DNA of 64,000 bases from Cephalotus follicularis (lineage: Eukaryota > Streptophyta > Magnoliopsida > Oxalidales > Cephalotaceae): the NCBI GenBank assembly GCA_001972305.1, contig BDDD01000023.1, forward strand, positions 293,707 to 357,706, read 5' to 3'. Below the pieces are notes generated by a model. That model did not search any database. It saw only the letters and a list, made by a program, of their open reading frames with translations, and was not told where the DNA came from. Numbering within the stretch: the stretch's first letter is position 1; the number at the start of each line of letters is the position of its first letter. The position numbers and the translations under genes are program-made. Of the stretch, positions 1 through 10,207 are shown piece by piece.

Positions 1-1868
1 CTTCCTCAGCTCCGTGATAACGCCACAACACTTTGACCATAGGGATGGTCTTGTTCCTCAGAACTTTATCCATTCGATCCCCAATCCTTGTCGACCTTTC
101 TTCATATGTTAATCTCGGACTAATGAATCCAGGGTCGTAGCTCAAAATGTGAGATGGGTCGGGTACGTATTTCCATAACATGGAAACATGAAATACGTTA
201 TGCACGTCCAACAAGCTAGGCGGTAGTGCAATCTGATATGCTACCTCCCCCACTCTCTCCAGTATCTCGTAAGGTCCAATGTACCTTGGAGCCAATTTCC
301 CTTTAAGGCCAAAACGATATATCCCCTTCGAAGGTGAGATTTTCAAGAAAACATGATCTCCCTTCTCGAACTCCAGTTTCCTTCTCTTGGTATCGGCGTA
401 ACTCTTCTGCCGACTCTGTGCAGCTAGCAGTCTTCTCTTGATCATCTCCACTTTATCAGTGGTCTCTTGAACCAAGTCCGGTCCCAATACTTGTCTCTCA
501 CCTACTTCGTCCCAGCAAATAGGTGATCCGCATTTCCTTCCATATAAAGCCTCATATGGAGCCATCCCAATACTGGTATGAAAACTGTTGTTGTAAGAGA
601 ACTCAATCAATGCCAGATGATCCTCCCAACTCCCAGCAAAATCACAGTATCTCGTAAGGTCCAATGTACCTTGGAGCCAATTTCCCTTTAAGGCCAAAAC
701 GATATATCCCCTTCGAAGGTGAGATTTTCAAGAAAACATGATCTCCCTTCTCGAACTCCAGTTTCCTTCTCTTGGTATCGGCGTAACTCTTCTGCCGACT
801 CTGTGCAGCTAGCAGTCTTCTCTTGATCATCTCCACTTTATCAGTGGTCTCTTGAACCAAGTCCGGTCCCAATACTTGTCTCTCACCTACTTCGTCCCAG
901 CAAATAGGTGATCCGCATTTCCTTCCATATAAAGCCTCATATGGAGCCATCCCAATACTGGTATGAAAACTGTTGTTGTAAGAGAACTCAATCAATGCCA
1001 GATGATCCTCCCAACTCCCAGCAAAATCAATCATACAAGCCCGTAACATATCCTCCAGAGTCTGGATAGTACGCTCGGACTGTCCGTCAGTCTGTGGATG
1101 AAATGCAGTGCTGAAGTTCAAGGTCGTTCCCATGGCTGCTTGGAACTTCTTCCAGAACCTTGAAGTAAATCTCGCATCACAGTCACAGACAATACTGACT
1201 GGTACTCCATGCAATCTCACTATCTCCCGGATATACAATCGAGCAAGCTTCTCGATAGAATATGTCATGTTCATCGGAAGAAAGTGTGCGGACTTAGTGA
1301 GTCTGTCCACAACAACCCACACTGCTTCGTAATGATTCCGTGACCTCGGCAATCCTGACACAAAGTCCATGGTCACGTGCTCCCATTTTCATTCCACCAA
1401 TGGTAGCGATTGTAGCAGTCCCGCAGGTATCTGATGTTCAGCCTTCACTCTCTGACAGGTCAAATATCTTGCCACGTATTCGGTAATTTCTCTCTTCATG
1501 CCACTCCACCGGTAGTTCTTCTTCAGGTCGTGCCACATCTTGGAACTTCCTGGGTGTACACTGTATCTCGATTTATGAGCTTGTTGTAGTAACTCATTCT
1601 TGATACTCTCATCATCCGGAACACATATTCTTCCTTGGAACCTCAATATGCCATCAGTATGTACGGAGAACTCAGAATCAGTGTCCAGGTTCTCACGAAT
1701 ACTCCACAATTCAGCATCACTATACTGAGCAGTCAAAATACGCTCGAGAAGTTCCGGTTGTGCTCTTATACATGCCACAATCACTCCTCGGGAAACCATG
1801 AATGGATTCCATCTCTGAAATTCTTCCAATAGCTTCCACTGTGAAACCATAGCTCCAGCAATCATCGC
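1..1868 (-). pseudogene. E1 integrase with C-terminal chromodomain-like tail (broken)
   Basis: On the minus strand this encodes the integrase zinc-binding region (H..H, then C-x2-C in the stretch LTCQRVKAEH), the DDE core and a C-terminal domain. Visible catalytic positions are Asp in MDFVSGLP, Asp in the stretch CDCDARF, and Glu in ALIEFSYNN. The GPYEIL block and the VLWRYHG-type segment near the left edge fit the gypsy integrase C-terminal and chromodomain-like region. A TGA stands in the Trp-like position just before the core (near 1387), and a 385-bp tandem duplication (261-1030) shifts the frame inside the post-core region. The end of the gene is off the window. Function would be insertion of the cDNA into the nucleus genome; it is not functional here. 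Confidence 0.9.
261..1030 (-). repeat. Perfect 385-bp tandem duplication inside E1 integrase
   Basis: Bases 261-645 and 646-1030 read as the same sequence by eye with a constant offset of 385. The unit is not a multiple of three, so the duplication breaks the integrase frame. Absence of any difference means the event is very recent or is an assembly artefact. Confidence 0.93.
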
Positions 1869-2452
1869 CTTGTGACTCAGCGCATCAGCCACTACATTTG
1901 CTTTCCCCGGGTGGTATTGAATATTGCAATTGTAATCATTGAAGAATTCCACCCATTTCCGTTGTCTCATGTTGAGTTCCTTCTGGGAAAACAAATACTT
2001 CAAGCTCTTATGATCAGTGAAGATTTCAAACTGAGCACCATAGAGAAAGTGCCTTCACTTCTGTAAAGCAAACACTATGGCTGCCAGCTGAAGATCGTGT
2101 ACAGGATAATTCTCCTCGTACGGCTTCAACTTCCTTGATGCGTATGCAATCACTCTTCCATGTTGCATGAGTAGGCATCCCAATCCTTTCCCAGAAGCAT
2201 CTGTGTAAACAGTAAATCCCTCATTACCCTCCGGTAATGCCAACACTGGAGCCGAAATCAACCGACTCTTCAATTCTTGGAAACTCGCTTCACAGGAATC
2301 ATCCCACACTAAATTGGACTTCTTCTGAGTCAACTGTGTCAGTGGTGTAGCAAGTTTCGAGAATCCCTCGATGAATCTCCGATAATAGCCAGCCAAACCC
2401 AAGAAACTATGAACCTCCGTCACGTTCTTCGGTTGGGGCCAATCAACAATGC
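1869..2452 (-). pseudogene. E1 reverse transcriptase C-terminal part and RNase H (broken)
   Basis: The segment begins with the end of RT ([12 protein letters not shown]) and continues through RNase H, with [14 protein letters not shown], the [18 protein letters not shown] block and FTDHKSLKYL, ending at the linker HPGKANVVADALSHK. The fingers and palm of RT are missing. A TGA near 2052 falls where a Trp is expected in the family, and reading continues in frame after it. RNase H would remove the RNA strand during cDNA synthesis. This is a remnant. Confidence 0.9.
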
Positions 2453-2612
2453 TTCCGTTTCAAGCTTTTAACATACACATTCCATTTCCAAAGCCATAAG
2501 TAGGGTTTGCAAGCATCTCTTGAGTTCAAAAACTCGACATTCTCATTAAATCAAGTTTAACGATTACATCACAAATGGAAATATTACATTCAAGAAAATA
2601 CCGGGTGTTACA
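2453..2612 (-). repeat. Short LTR-like fragment replacing protease/RT of E1
   Basis: This non-coding stretch separates gag from RT. On the minus strand it starts TGTAACACCCGG, the typical beginning of a gypsy LTR, and that TGTAA supplies the stop codon that ends the gag frame (2608-2610). On its other side the pol frame resumes in the [10 protein letters not shown] region. I infer a deletion and insertion event that left only about 160 bp of an LTR. No TSD is visible. Confidence 0.55.
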
Positions 2613-3402
2613 GTTCTGCTCTCCTTTCATTCGCATCAGCTTCCAGAATCATTGCTCTCTCAGCAACATCAACAAAAGTGGTCAGTTGTAACAACAACAA
2701 TTTGGATCTGATATCTGGTCGAAGGCCCTTCAAGAACCTTCTGATCATCCGAGACTCACCCTCAACAAGATAAGGCATGTGCCGAGCTAACTCCACGAAA
2801 CGGGTCTGGTATTGGGCTACCGTCATCTCTCCTTGACGTAACTCCATCAGCTCTGTCTCCCGACGATCTCGTTCAATCAGCGGCACATAAGTACCAAGAA
2901 ACTCAGACTGGAATCTGTCCCAAGTCCTGTCAAGCCCACGGTTTTCCCATTTCGTTTCAGTTCTCTCCCACCAATAGGTTGCCTCGCCCCATAAGCGGTA
3001 TACAGCAAAATTAAGCTTTTGGTCATCAGTGCATTCTAGGGCAGCAAATATCTTTTCCAGGTCTCTGATCCACCGTTCAGCTATGATAGCATTAAATTCT
3101 CCATTAAAGGTTGGAGGATTCTGTCGCATTAATCGCTCCAGGTCTCTGCCAAAAGCACCGACATGATTGACTTCTGGAACACACTGTCGGGCTTGAGTAG
3201 CTTCGTACATCTATCTCATCTGTTCCATGTTTGCTGCATTGGCTTGGATCTGCTATTGGAAAAGATCAGCCATGCGATCAAAGTTACTCTTCTCATCATG
3301 TGCTGGAGGGACATTCTCTTCTGGAACATTTTTGTGAACAGGCGGGGCATCGTTCACCTCGTCAGTTCTACGCCTCCCACGCCTACCCCTTCCTCGGTCC
3401 AT
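2608..3402 (-). pseudogene. E1 gag (retrotransposon gag domain), two nonsense codons
   Basis: The start is the ATG at 3402-3400, followed by a basic N-terminus rich in Arg and Gly. The retrotransposon gag domain follows, with FGRDLERLMRQNPPTFNG, the LWGEATYWWE block and GEMTVAQYQTRFVELARH. Two TAG codons (3255-3253 and 3213-3211) stand in Gln-like positions in the N-terminal part. The C-terminal zinc knuckle is absent because the frame runs into the inserted LTR fragment. Gag would form the cytoplasmic virus-like particle. The nearest relative in the window is the E8 gag. Confidence 0.9.
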
Positions 3403-3492
3403 TATGTCTCCTATATGAAATGACAAAAATCATTAGGAAACAATTCACTTAATTTCTGAGAAACTTATCCCAGCTTAGCATATATGGAATAT

Positions 3493-3504
3493 GCTATGAT
3501 ACCA
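3493..3504 (-). other. E1 primer-binding site, Met-tRNA type
   Basis: On the minus strand TGGTATCATAGC lies four bases after the LTR end. It differs at one position from TGGTATCAGAGC, the complement of the initiator-Met tRNA 3' end. Confidence 0.8.
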
Positions 3505-4379
3505 TGCCTGTCACACCCCGTATTTCCATACACGTACAATGGACAAGCATATGTGGTGATATCAGAAAATAAGCATAAAATAATATTCCAGCATCTTAAT
3601 TATAAACCATAATTAAATTGCGGAAGCATTCTATCAACCGGAATATAAAATACAACCCGTCTGCACGCATCCCATACTACGTGCGGGTAGTCCAACCATT
3701 ATCCTTACAAAAGGAAAATACAACACTACGAGGTATGAACCGTTCAATTTCAATACCAAATACAGTACATCAACAACATTAAAATAACAACCTTAAATAA
3801 CAAAAGGAAGAAGCTCTCCTAGCTTCAGTGGCAATCTCCAAGGTCCTCGCTTAATCTGAAATTGTAGGGGTTAGCCGTTGTCCTCACGTGGCTAAGTAGA
3901 ATGATAATGTATGATACAGAATATATGAATGCAATATGTATGACAGTTTATATCAAAATAACATTTGAATGGGCCTCACATAGGAGGAAATCAGTAGTTT
4001 CTTCAACAATAAGTGTTCTTTTGAAAAGGATAGTAAATATCAAAGTTTTGGGTTCAAGTCCCTTAAATAGTTTTCAATCTTTAAACCATCAGTAGTAGTG
4101 GCGTTAATAGCACCAAACAGTATATATGCTAACATAAATAGTATATGCAGCAACATTTAATTAAAACAGTAGTTCTTGTAAAAATGGTAATTTTTATTGA
4201 AGGTGGTATTTAAACCATAATTTGTGTATTTAGCACCAACTCATTCGATCGATGCAATACCAGTAGTTGTGATGTTAGATAACATCAAACAGTGTGTACT
4301 ATATGGTGGTAACATGTACAATTCAATAACAATATCAAGCAGTAACAATTCAATCCATGTGTGAGTTTTCTGCCCAGAA

Positions 4380-4450
4380 CAGTCGACTGTCATGAAGAAC
4401 CAGTCGGCTGTTGGGTTGAGTAGTCGACTGCTTTGGGTGACAGTCGACTG
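4380..4450. promoter_or_regulatory. Palindrome array in E1 LTR: 4 sites
   Basis: Ten-bp sites of the CAGTCGACTG type start at 4380, 4401, 4421 and 4441 (steps 21, 20, 20). Spacers are unrelated to each other. A regulatory role is inferred only from the pattern. Confidence 0.75.
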
Positions 4451-5616
4451 CCTCTGCCCAGAAAATGCAGAAATTGCAAGTCATGTGATGCCAATTTAAT
4501 TCCCAATCAATTCAATACATGCAATTATGCAGAAAATAACATACATAATATGCATACTCATATTTTCCATAACATATCATTACCCCTACCTCAATTCGCT
4601 ATCCCAAGATCAATTGAGTTTGATCTTTCTCTTTGAGTTCCAAGTCACTTCCACAAACAATTCTTTCAGTTCAGTAGTATTGATCTATGCATGTTTGTTT
4701 ATGAACATATGCATCAATATCATTAGGTTTCAATAACTTTAACAAGCTTAACACTAGCTCATTTATCATCACTTTCATCATTTCACCACTTTTCCTTTTG
4801 AACTCTATGTCAACAATCATTCAATCTCGAATTCATTGATTTTTTCTTGTTTGACAGTAGATACATAAATGAAATCAGTATGTATATATATTCCAATCAA
4901 TTATAATCATTATCTAGTTGCATCAAGAATTACTAGAACTCTTAAGTCTCTAGTTCCATTTAAACATTCTCCATACTCCAAGTAATTTATACAATCCATC
5001 TACTGATTTTGAATATTTTAACAATAGGAATATACATACTTAGGAGTCATTAAGCATATCCTAACATTAACATCAATCACAATTCATTCTAGAGGCTATA
5101 TCACCAATTCCTCTTGATTTCAATATTACTTTCCATTTCAATTCTAAAGATTGCTATTCCAATCTATTAACAGAAGATATATAACATTTTTCCTAGTCAT
5201 TTAATCATCAAAATAACAAGGATTTCGGATCAAGGACTTACCAAATCTATAAAGCTTCAAAGTCCTCCTTTTGAGCTTTCTAACACCTCTAATGCAAGCC
5301 TTCAATGATTCCTCTCTTCACTTAGTGTTTTCTAACACTCTAACACCATTTCATCAGCAGATATAACTCTCAAAATCCTCTGAATTCGTCAGATTTGTTA
5401 CCTACTCACATGCACTCACCTTCCACTCTTTCTTTCCACCTACATGCCTTGTTCTCTTTCACTTTTCCTTCATAAATTATCATTTACAGGTAGTAGATAT
5501 GCAGAGAACATGCAAAACATTCTCTTTTTGCATGTTCTAGCAGGTGGTGAGACATAAGTGCCATTCCCACCTGTCATTCCTGTCTTGCACATGCCAGAAA
5601 CCTGTTCTGGCAATTC

Positions 5617-5696
5617 CAGTCGACTGGATTTAGTGGGCAGTCGACTGCCTTCTTCACGTGGCAAACAGTCGGCTGTTCCCCTGTGACAGTCAGCTG
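5617..5696. promoter_or_regulatory. Palindrome array in E1 LTR: 4 sites near the LTR start
   Basis: Sites of the CAGTCGACTG type start at 5617, 5638, 5666 and 5687 (steps 21, 28, 21). The cluster is 175-254 bp from the LTR 5' end, the same place as the cluster at 58851-58929 in E11. Confidence 0.75.
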
Positions 5697-5870
5697 TTTG
5701 GGTTAAAATTAGGGTTTCTAACCTTTGATACTTTACCAATTGCATATCAATTCACCCCAAACATTTACCAATCATAGAAATTAGTATAATTGGACAAATA
5801 ACTCAATTAAAATGTATATTTTATTTCAAATTTGGGTCAATATACATTTATTGAAGTTGCGGTTATTACA

Positions 5871-6063
5871 GGTTCACTCTTTAATCGATCGTTGACTTCA
5901 AACCACTTTAACTCGAAAAGAAACGTTTTAGCTTCATTTTCTCTTTTTTCGCAATAATCAACATAATACCTGAAAATCAGATAAACACCACCACAGTAGT
6001 CTATTCCAAGCATAAAAATATAATAAATAAATCATTAAAATAACACATTTTTATGTTTATCAA
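5871..6063. other. AT-rich spacer between E1 and E2
   Basis: About 190 bp of AT-rich sequence with no coding frame or recognisable repeat end. It separates the E1 LTR from the truncated copia E2. Confidence 0.5.
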
Positions 6064-6657
6064 CCTGATATTTTGTTTGCTGCGTGTTTGTGTGCACATT
6101 TTCAGTCACACCCTAAAGAGTCACATGTTTTGGAAGCAAAACGTATTTTTAAATATCTTGAGTGTACACCTACACTAGGCTTATGGTATTCTAGGGAGTC
6201 TAGTTTTTAATTGCATACCTATTATGATGTGGACTTTGGCGGATACAAGGTTGAAAGAAAGGCCACAAGTGGTTGTTGTCAATTCTTAGGTAGCATGTTA
6301 GTATCATGGTTTAGTAAAATGCAGAATTATGTTGCACTTTCCACTACTGAGGCTAAATATATTGTGGCTGGAAGTTGTTGTGCCCAAGCACTTTGGAAGA
6401 AACAACAACTAGTGGATTATGGTTATAGGTTTAGTAAAATACCAATTAAATGTGATAACACTAGTAGTATTTGTTTATTAAAAACTCATGTTAAACATTA
6501 TAGGACAAATCATATAGATATTAGACATCATTTTATTAGAGATCACATTGAAAAAGAAGATGTCATTCTTACATACATTCTCACACAAGAACATATTGCA
6601 TATATTTTCACCAAATCACTGGATGAAAATACATTCTCACATCTTGAAGGGAACTAG
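6064..6657 (+). pseudogene. E2 copia RT end and RNase H, 5'-truncated
   Basis: The frame opens in the PDILF block at 6064 and runs through HPKESHVLEAKRIFKYLE into RNase H, with the DVDFGG, KATSGCCQFLG and LSTTEAKYIVAG motifs. It ends near 6657. It matches the end of the E3 pol in order and spacing but is clearly more diverged, with a TAA near 6210 and decayed residues near the C-terminus. Everything upstream of the RT end is missing. It is the older SIRE-type copia into whose 3' LTR E3 inserted. Confidence 0.9.
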
Positions 6658-7041
6658 GTTTAAGTGAAATAGAATAGTTTCATATGCATCTTTGTTATTG
6701 TTTAAGGGGGAGAAATTATTTTATCTATTTTGATGATTTCCAAAAAGGGGGAGAGTGTTTAATAAAAAAAAAAATTCTATTGATGTTTAAAAAGGGGAGT
6801 ATGTTTTATGTTTTGAATTTCTTGATATGAATTGTTTGTGTTTTTCAATTTTTTGATATATCGATATCATATTAAGGGGGAGTTGACATTTATTTGAGTT
6901 GGTATATGTATGCATAATTTGTCTTGATATAATGATGTTAACTTCTTGCACAAGTCAATTTTTACATATGTTAAAAGTTTGTTTTAAATGCTTTATACCT
7001 TCCTATTGTAAATGTTTTGTCATCATCAAAAAGGGGGAGAT
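6658..7041 (+). other. E2 3' untranslated tract with repeated polypurine tracts
   Basis: Non-coding and T-rich, with at least five AAGGGGGAGA-like purine tracts (near 6703, 6745, 6791, 6873 and 7030). The last one abuts the LTR start at 7042. Multiple PPT-like tracts are a known habit of SIRE-type copia elements and recur in E3. Confidence 0.75.
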
Positions 7042-7091
7042 TGTTGACATTTATGTGTTACAATCTTTGTTTTGATGATTACAAAACACTT
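7042..7091 (+). repeat. E2 3' LTR, left piece
   Basis: Starts TGTTGACATT directly after a polypurine tract. It is cut after 50 bp by E3; the CACTT at 7087-7091 is the left TSD copy. The LTR resumes at 16008. Confidence 0.8.
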
Positions 7092-7256
7092 TGTTGGCCT
7101 TTGCCACCCCGTTTAATTGCATTACCATATGTTATTTTGATGATTAACAAACATAGATTACTTGTATGCATAATTCCTTGAGTTATAACTTCATATACTC
7201 ACTTGATTTTATGTCCAAAGTTGTGCCAAGAACATTTTTGCAGATACAGGCCAATC

Positions 7257-7766
7257 CAGCCGACTGGTAAGCAATCCAGTCGACTGCCCAAGGTTGTGTA
7301 GTCGACTGCCAAGGGTTGTGTAGCCGACTGGTTCTTCAACCAAACTCAGCATTTGCAAGAACACCAATCCAGTCGACTGCCACAAGGGTCCAGTCGACTT
7401 CCAGGCTGATCCAGTCGACTGCAACAGGACACCAGTCAACTGCCATGGGTGCACATTTCAGGCAGAAGCTTCTGTATCTTTTTAACACCCAATCCAGCCG
7501 ACTGAAGCAGGGGGCCAGTCGACTGCCAGGGGGTCCAGTCGACTGCCAGTGAATCCAGCCGACTGTTTTCAATTGTGCAATTTCAGGCAGTAGCATTTGT
7601 AATCTCCAATTTCAGCTCAACAGCCGACTGGAACAGAGCATCCAGTCGACTGCCAGCTTCACCAGTCGACTGCCTAGTGAAGACAGCCGACTGCCCAACA
7701 CCAACGGCTATATTCAAATGTACGCGCCATCAATCCAGCTGACTATCGTCCAAATCCAGCCGATTG
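7257..7766. promoter_or_regulatory. 4x4 palindrome array upstream of the E3 TATA box
   Basis: Sites of the CAGTCGACTG/CAGCCGACTG type start at 7257, 7277, 7299, 7321; 7370, 7391, 7412, 7433; 7495, 7516, 7536, 7556; 7621, 7643, 7663, 7684, with two weaker sites near 7737 and 7757. This is four groups of four with 20-22-bp steps, and groups repeat every 113-126 bp. The gaps between groups are weakly similar (a TTTCAGGCAG block), so a ~125-bp higher-order repeat is likely. It ends about 45 bp before TATATA. A promoter role is inferred. Confidence 0.8.
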
Positions 7767-7810
7767 GATTTGTAACAGGCAGTTAAAAATAGATCCGTTG
7801 GAGGCACACC

Positions 7811-7816
7811 TATATA
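7811..7816 (+). promoter_or_regulatory. Candidate TATA box of E3 5' LTR
   Basis: TATATA lies just downstream of the palindrome array and upstream of the rest of the LTR (R/U5 by position). The motif is short, so the call rests mainly on its place. Confidence 0.5.
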
Positions 7817-8366
7817 TGGAAATTTGGAGCTCTTGCACAAGTGATCAAGCATTCAAGTTGCATATTCATTCAAGTTATCTCAAGTACAATTCCAAGCTTT
7901 CAAACAATCAAAAGAGATCATTTCAAAGCAATCTTATACTTTACAAAGCTCACATTTTACATTCCATATTTACTAGAAGCTTTGTTAGAGTTGAGCTTTA
8001 TTGTAAACAAATTCATTATGAATTTGTAACCATTTAAACACTTATTTCACACATATAAGAGAGGTTGTCTCTTGTATTGCTCGGTTGGAGCATATTTGTA
8101 ATTCGCTTGGTTTGAGCGAAGTTTGTTGAAGCTCGGTTGGAGTTTCAAGCCCGGATTGGGGCATACCTAGAGAAATACTCAAGGGGAGGCCTTGGGGAGT
8201 GGACGTAGGCGGTTTGCCGAACCACTATACATCCGTTTGCAATTCTCTCAACCCTACACTCTTTACATTTCCGCAATTGTGTGTTTGTGTTAATTGAATT
8301 ATTTGTGGTATAATTGCTAGTTAATTTTTATAAGTCTATTCACCCCCCCTCTAGACTTCCTACAAT

Positions 8367-8378
8367 TGGTATCAGAGC
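8367..8378 (+). other. E3 primer-binding site, Met-tRNA
   Basis: TGGTATCAGAGC begins two bases after the LTR end and matches the initiator-Met tRNA 3' end complement exactly. Confidence 0.95.
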
Positions 8379-8419
8379 GGGTTACTCTTCATTAAAGATT
8401 AACATCTTGAGTTTTGATC

Positions 8420-10207
8420 ATGGCCTCTACTAGCATGAACAACCAATCCTGACACAATGACGATGTCTCCGAATTTAAGGTACCATTCTTTAGTGGTGAC
8501 GATTTTCCTTATTGGAAAAGTCGTATGGAGATATACCTTAAGTCTAGAGACTTTAGGAATTGGCTTAGTGTGAAAAATGGCCCTCACACCCCTATGATGC
8601 TAAATGATAAAAACGAGCTCGTTTCCAAACCGGAAGACGAATGGGATGAGGATGACTTTAGAAAATTGACTATGGATAACAAGGCCTTGAATATATTACT
8701 TGTATCTTTAGACAAGACCAAATACAATCTCGTTAGGAGATGTACTTCCGCATATGAGGTGTGGAAATTGCTCATCCTTACCCATGAGGGTACCGATCAA
8801 GTTAAGAATGCTAAACTTGCTTTGTTAAATAGAGATTACAAATTATTTAAAATGCAACCGAACGAATCCATTAAGAATTTGTATAATCGGTTGCTTGACA
8901 TTACTAATGGTTTGCTTAGTCTTGGAAAGGTGTTTGGACAGGACGAACTCGTGAGGAAATTGCTAGGGTGTCACAACGATGAATGGGAACCCAATGTGAC
9001 GGCAATTGAAGAATCGAAAGACTTGAAGACCATGGAAATTGAAGAACTTCTTGGCTCCCTCATGACTCATGAGGTAAAATTGAGCAAGAAATCGGCAAAT
9101 CTTGTGGAGACAAAGCCACAAGAGGAGAGAAGAAAGGACATTACTCTTAAAAGCACACACAAAGAAGAAATGTCAAGTGAAGATGAGCTAGAGGAAGAGG
9201 ACTATGATCTCTTTGCGAAAAGGTTCACAAAATTCGCAAAGATGAACAAAGCAAGAAGGTTCCAAAGAAAGAACTTCAACAAGGGAGAGGGAAGCAAGAT
9301 GGATCCTCCCACATGCTTCGAATGTAATAAACCGGGGCACATCAAAGTTGATTGTCCACAATTGAAGAAAAAGAGGTTATTCAAGAAGAAAGCACTCAAG
9401 GCATGGCACCTTAGTGATGACGAATCCTCCGATGATGAAGTCCCCGAGAAAGTGGCAAACCTTTGCTTCATGGCATTGAGTGACGATGAGGATAGCGAAA
9501 ATGAGGTAGGTGATTCTTACACATTTGGTGAATTGCAATTTGCTTTTGATGAATTGCTTGTAGAGTTTAAGAAGAAATGTTCACAATGCACTTTACTTAA
9601 GAAAAACATGACTAGTGTAGAAAAAGAAAAAGAGTTACTAGTTGTTGAAAATGAACATTTGAAAAATGACATTGCCATTTTAGAACATGAACTAGCTAAA
9701 AGGGATAATGACATAGCTAAACCTACTTCATCTAGTGACATTGCATTAGAAAAAGAAGTAGAATCACTTAAAGAGAAAAATGTGAATTTAGAAAAATCCT
9801 TTAGCAAATTCACTATAGGTAGCAAAAAGTTAGAAGAAATGCTAGGTAGTCAAAGATCATACCTAGATAAAACCGGTATAGGCTATGCTCCCCTAAAGGC
9901 TAAGGCTAAGTTAAAGAAGACTAGAATTAGACCTCATTGTACTTATTGCAATAAAATGGGACATACTAGAAATAAATACTTTAGAAGGATTGCACACTCA
10001 CATCACTCACACACTAGACAATCACCTAATCATAATCCAATTACTTTTAGACAAGTGTGGGTTCCAAAGGGAACTATTAGTCCTAAAAGTAACAATAAAG
10101 GACCCAATAAACAATGGGTACCAAGATCAAATTCCTTTAACACTTTTGTAGGTGGAACAATGCTTGCGGGCAAACCACAAAGAGGAGCAACCGTGGTATG
10201 TGGATAG
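8420..10207 (+). pseudogene. E3 gag with coiled coil and zinc knuckles
   Basis: The frame opens at ATG 8420, 42 bases after the PBS, with a TGA at 8450-8452 (codon 11); the next ATG in the same frame is 8525. Near the N-terminus is the copia gag segment (YWKSRMEIYLKS), then the UBN2-like gag domain, an acidic segment, a CCHC zinc knuckle (CFECNKPGHIKVDC, from 9314), and a long Lys/Glu-rich coiled-coil stretch (about 9560-9870). A second knuckle-like motif near 9940 has Tyr in place of its last Cys. A frameshift near 10160-10200 separates gag from protease. Gag would build the particle and bind RNA. It is long, as expected for SIRE-type elements. Confidence 0.93.

Larger units (their letters stand above)
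1..5870 (-). mobile_element. E1: Ty3/gypsy LTR retrotransposon, partial (left part outside window)
   Basis: Read on the minus strand, the order is LTR (5870-3509), PBS, gag, then pol with RT-RNase H and integrase, running off the left edge of the window. The domain order RT-RH-IN and the integrase type identify Ty3/gypsy, and the tail resembles a chromovirus. A gap between gag and RT removes protease and most of RT and is filled by a short LTR-like fragment. The gag is closely related to that of E8, and the LTR is the same family as solo LTR E11. The element cannot be autonomous. Its 3' LTR and TSD lie outside the window. Confidence 0.93.
3509..5870 (-). repeat. E1 5' LTR (2362 bp)
   Basis: The minus strand starts TGTAATAACCGC at 5870 and ends GGGTGTGACA at 3509, giving TG...CA ends followed by the PBS. 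It aligns along its length with solo LTR E11 (58677-61267): same start, same palindrome clusters about 175-250 bp from the start, a GGTAAGT donor-like site and the CTAAC...ATTTCAG block near the end. The element's other LTR is outside the window. Confidence 0.93.
7092..8364 (+). repeat. E3 5' LTR (1273 bp)
   Basis: Starts TGTTGGCC and ends TTCCTACA, then the PBS at 8367. It carries the densest palindrome array in the window (7257-7766) followed by a TATATA at 7811. The 3' LTR matches before 7217 and after 7875 but lacks the 659 bp between, which includes the array and the TATA box. Confidence 0.95.

Noticed and set aside
7209-7596. Small repetitive proteins encoded on either strand of the E3 array
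   Set aside because: Both strands are open because the repeated CAGTCGACTG units avoid stops; spacing of 20-22 bp is not a multiple of three, so no frame repeats.
7257-7766. CRISPR-like repeat-spacer array
   Set aside because: Sites are only 10 bp, spacers ~11 bp, the context is a plant LTR, and the same pattern occurs in many LTRs.
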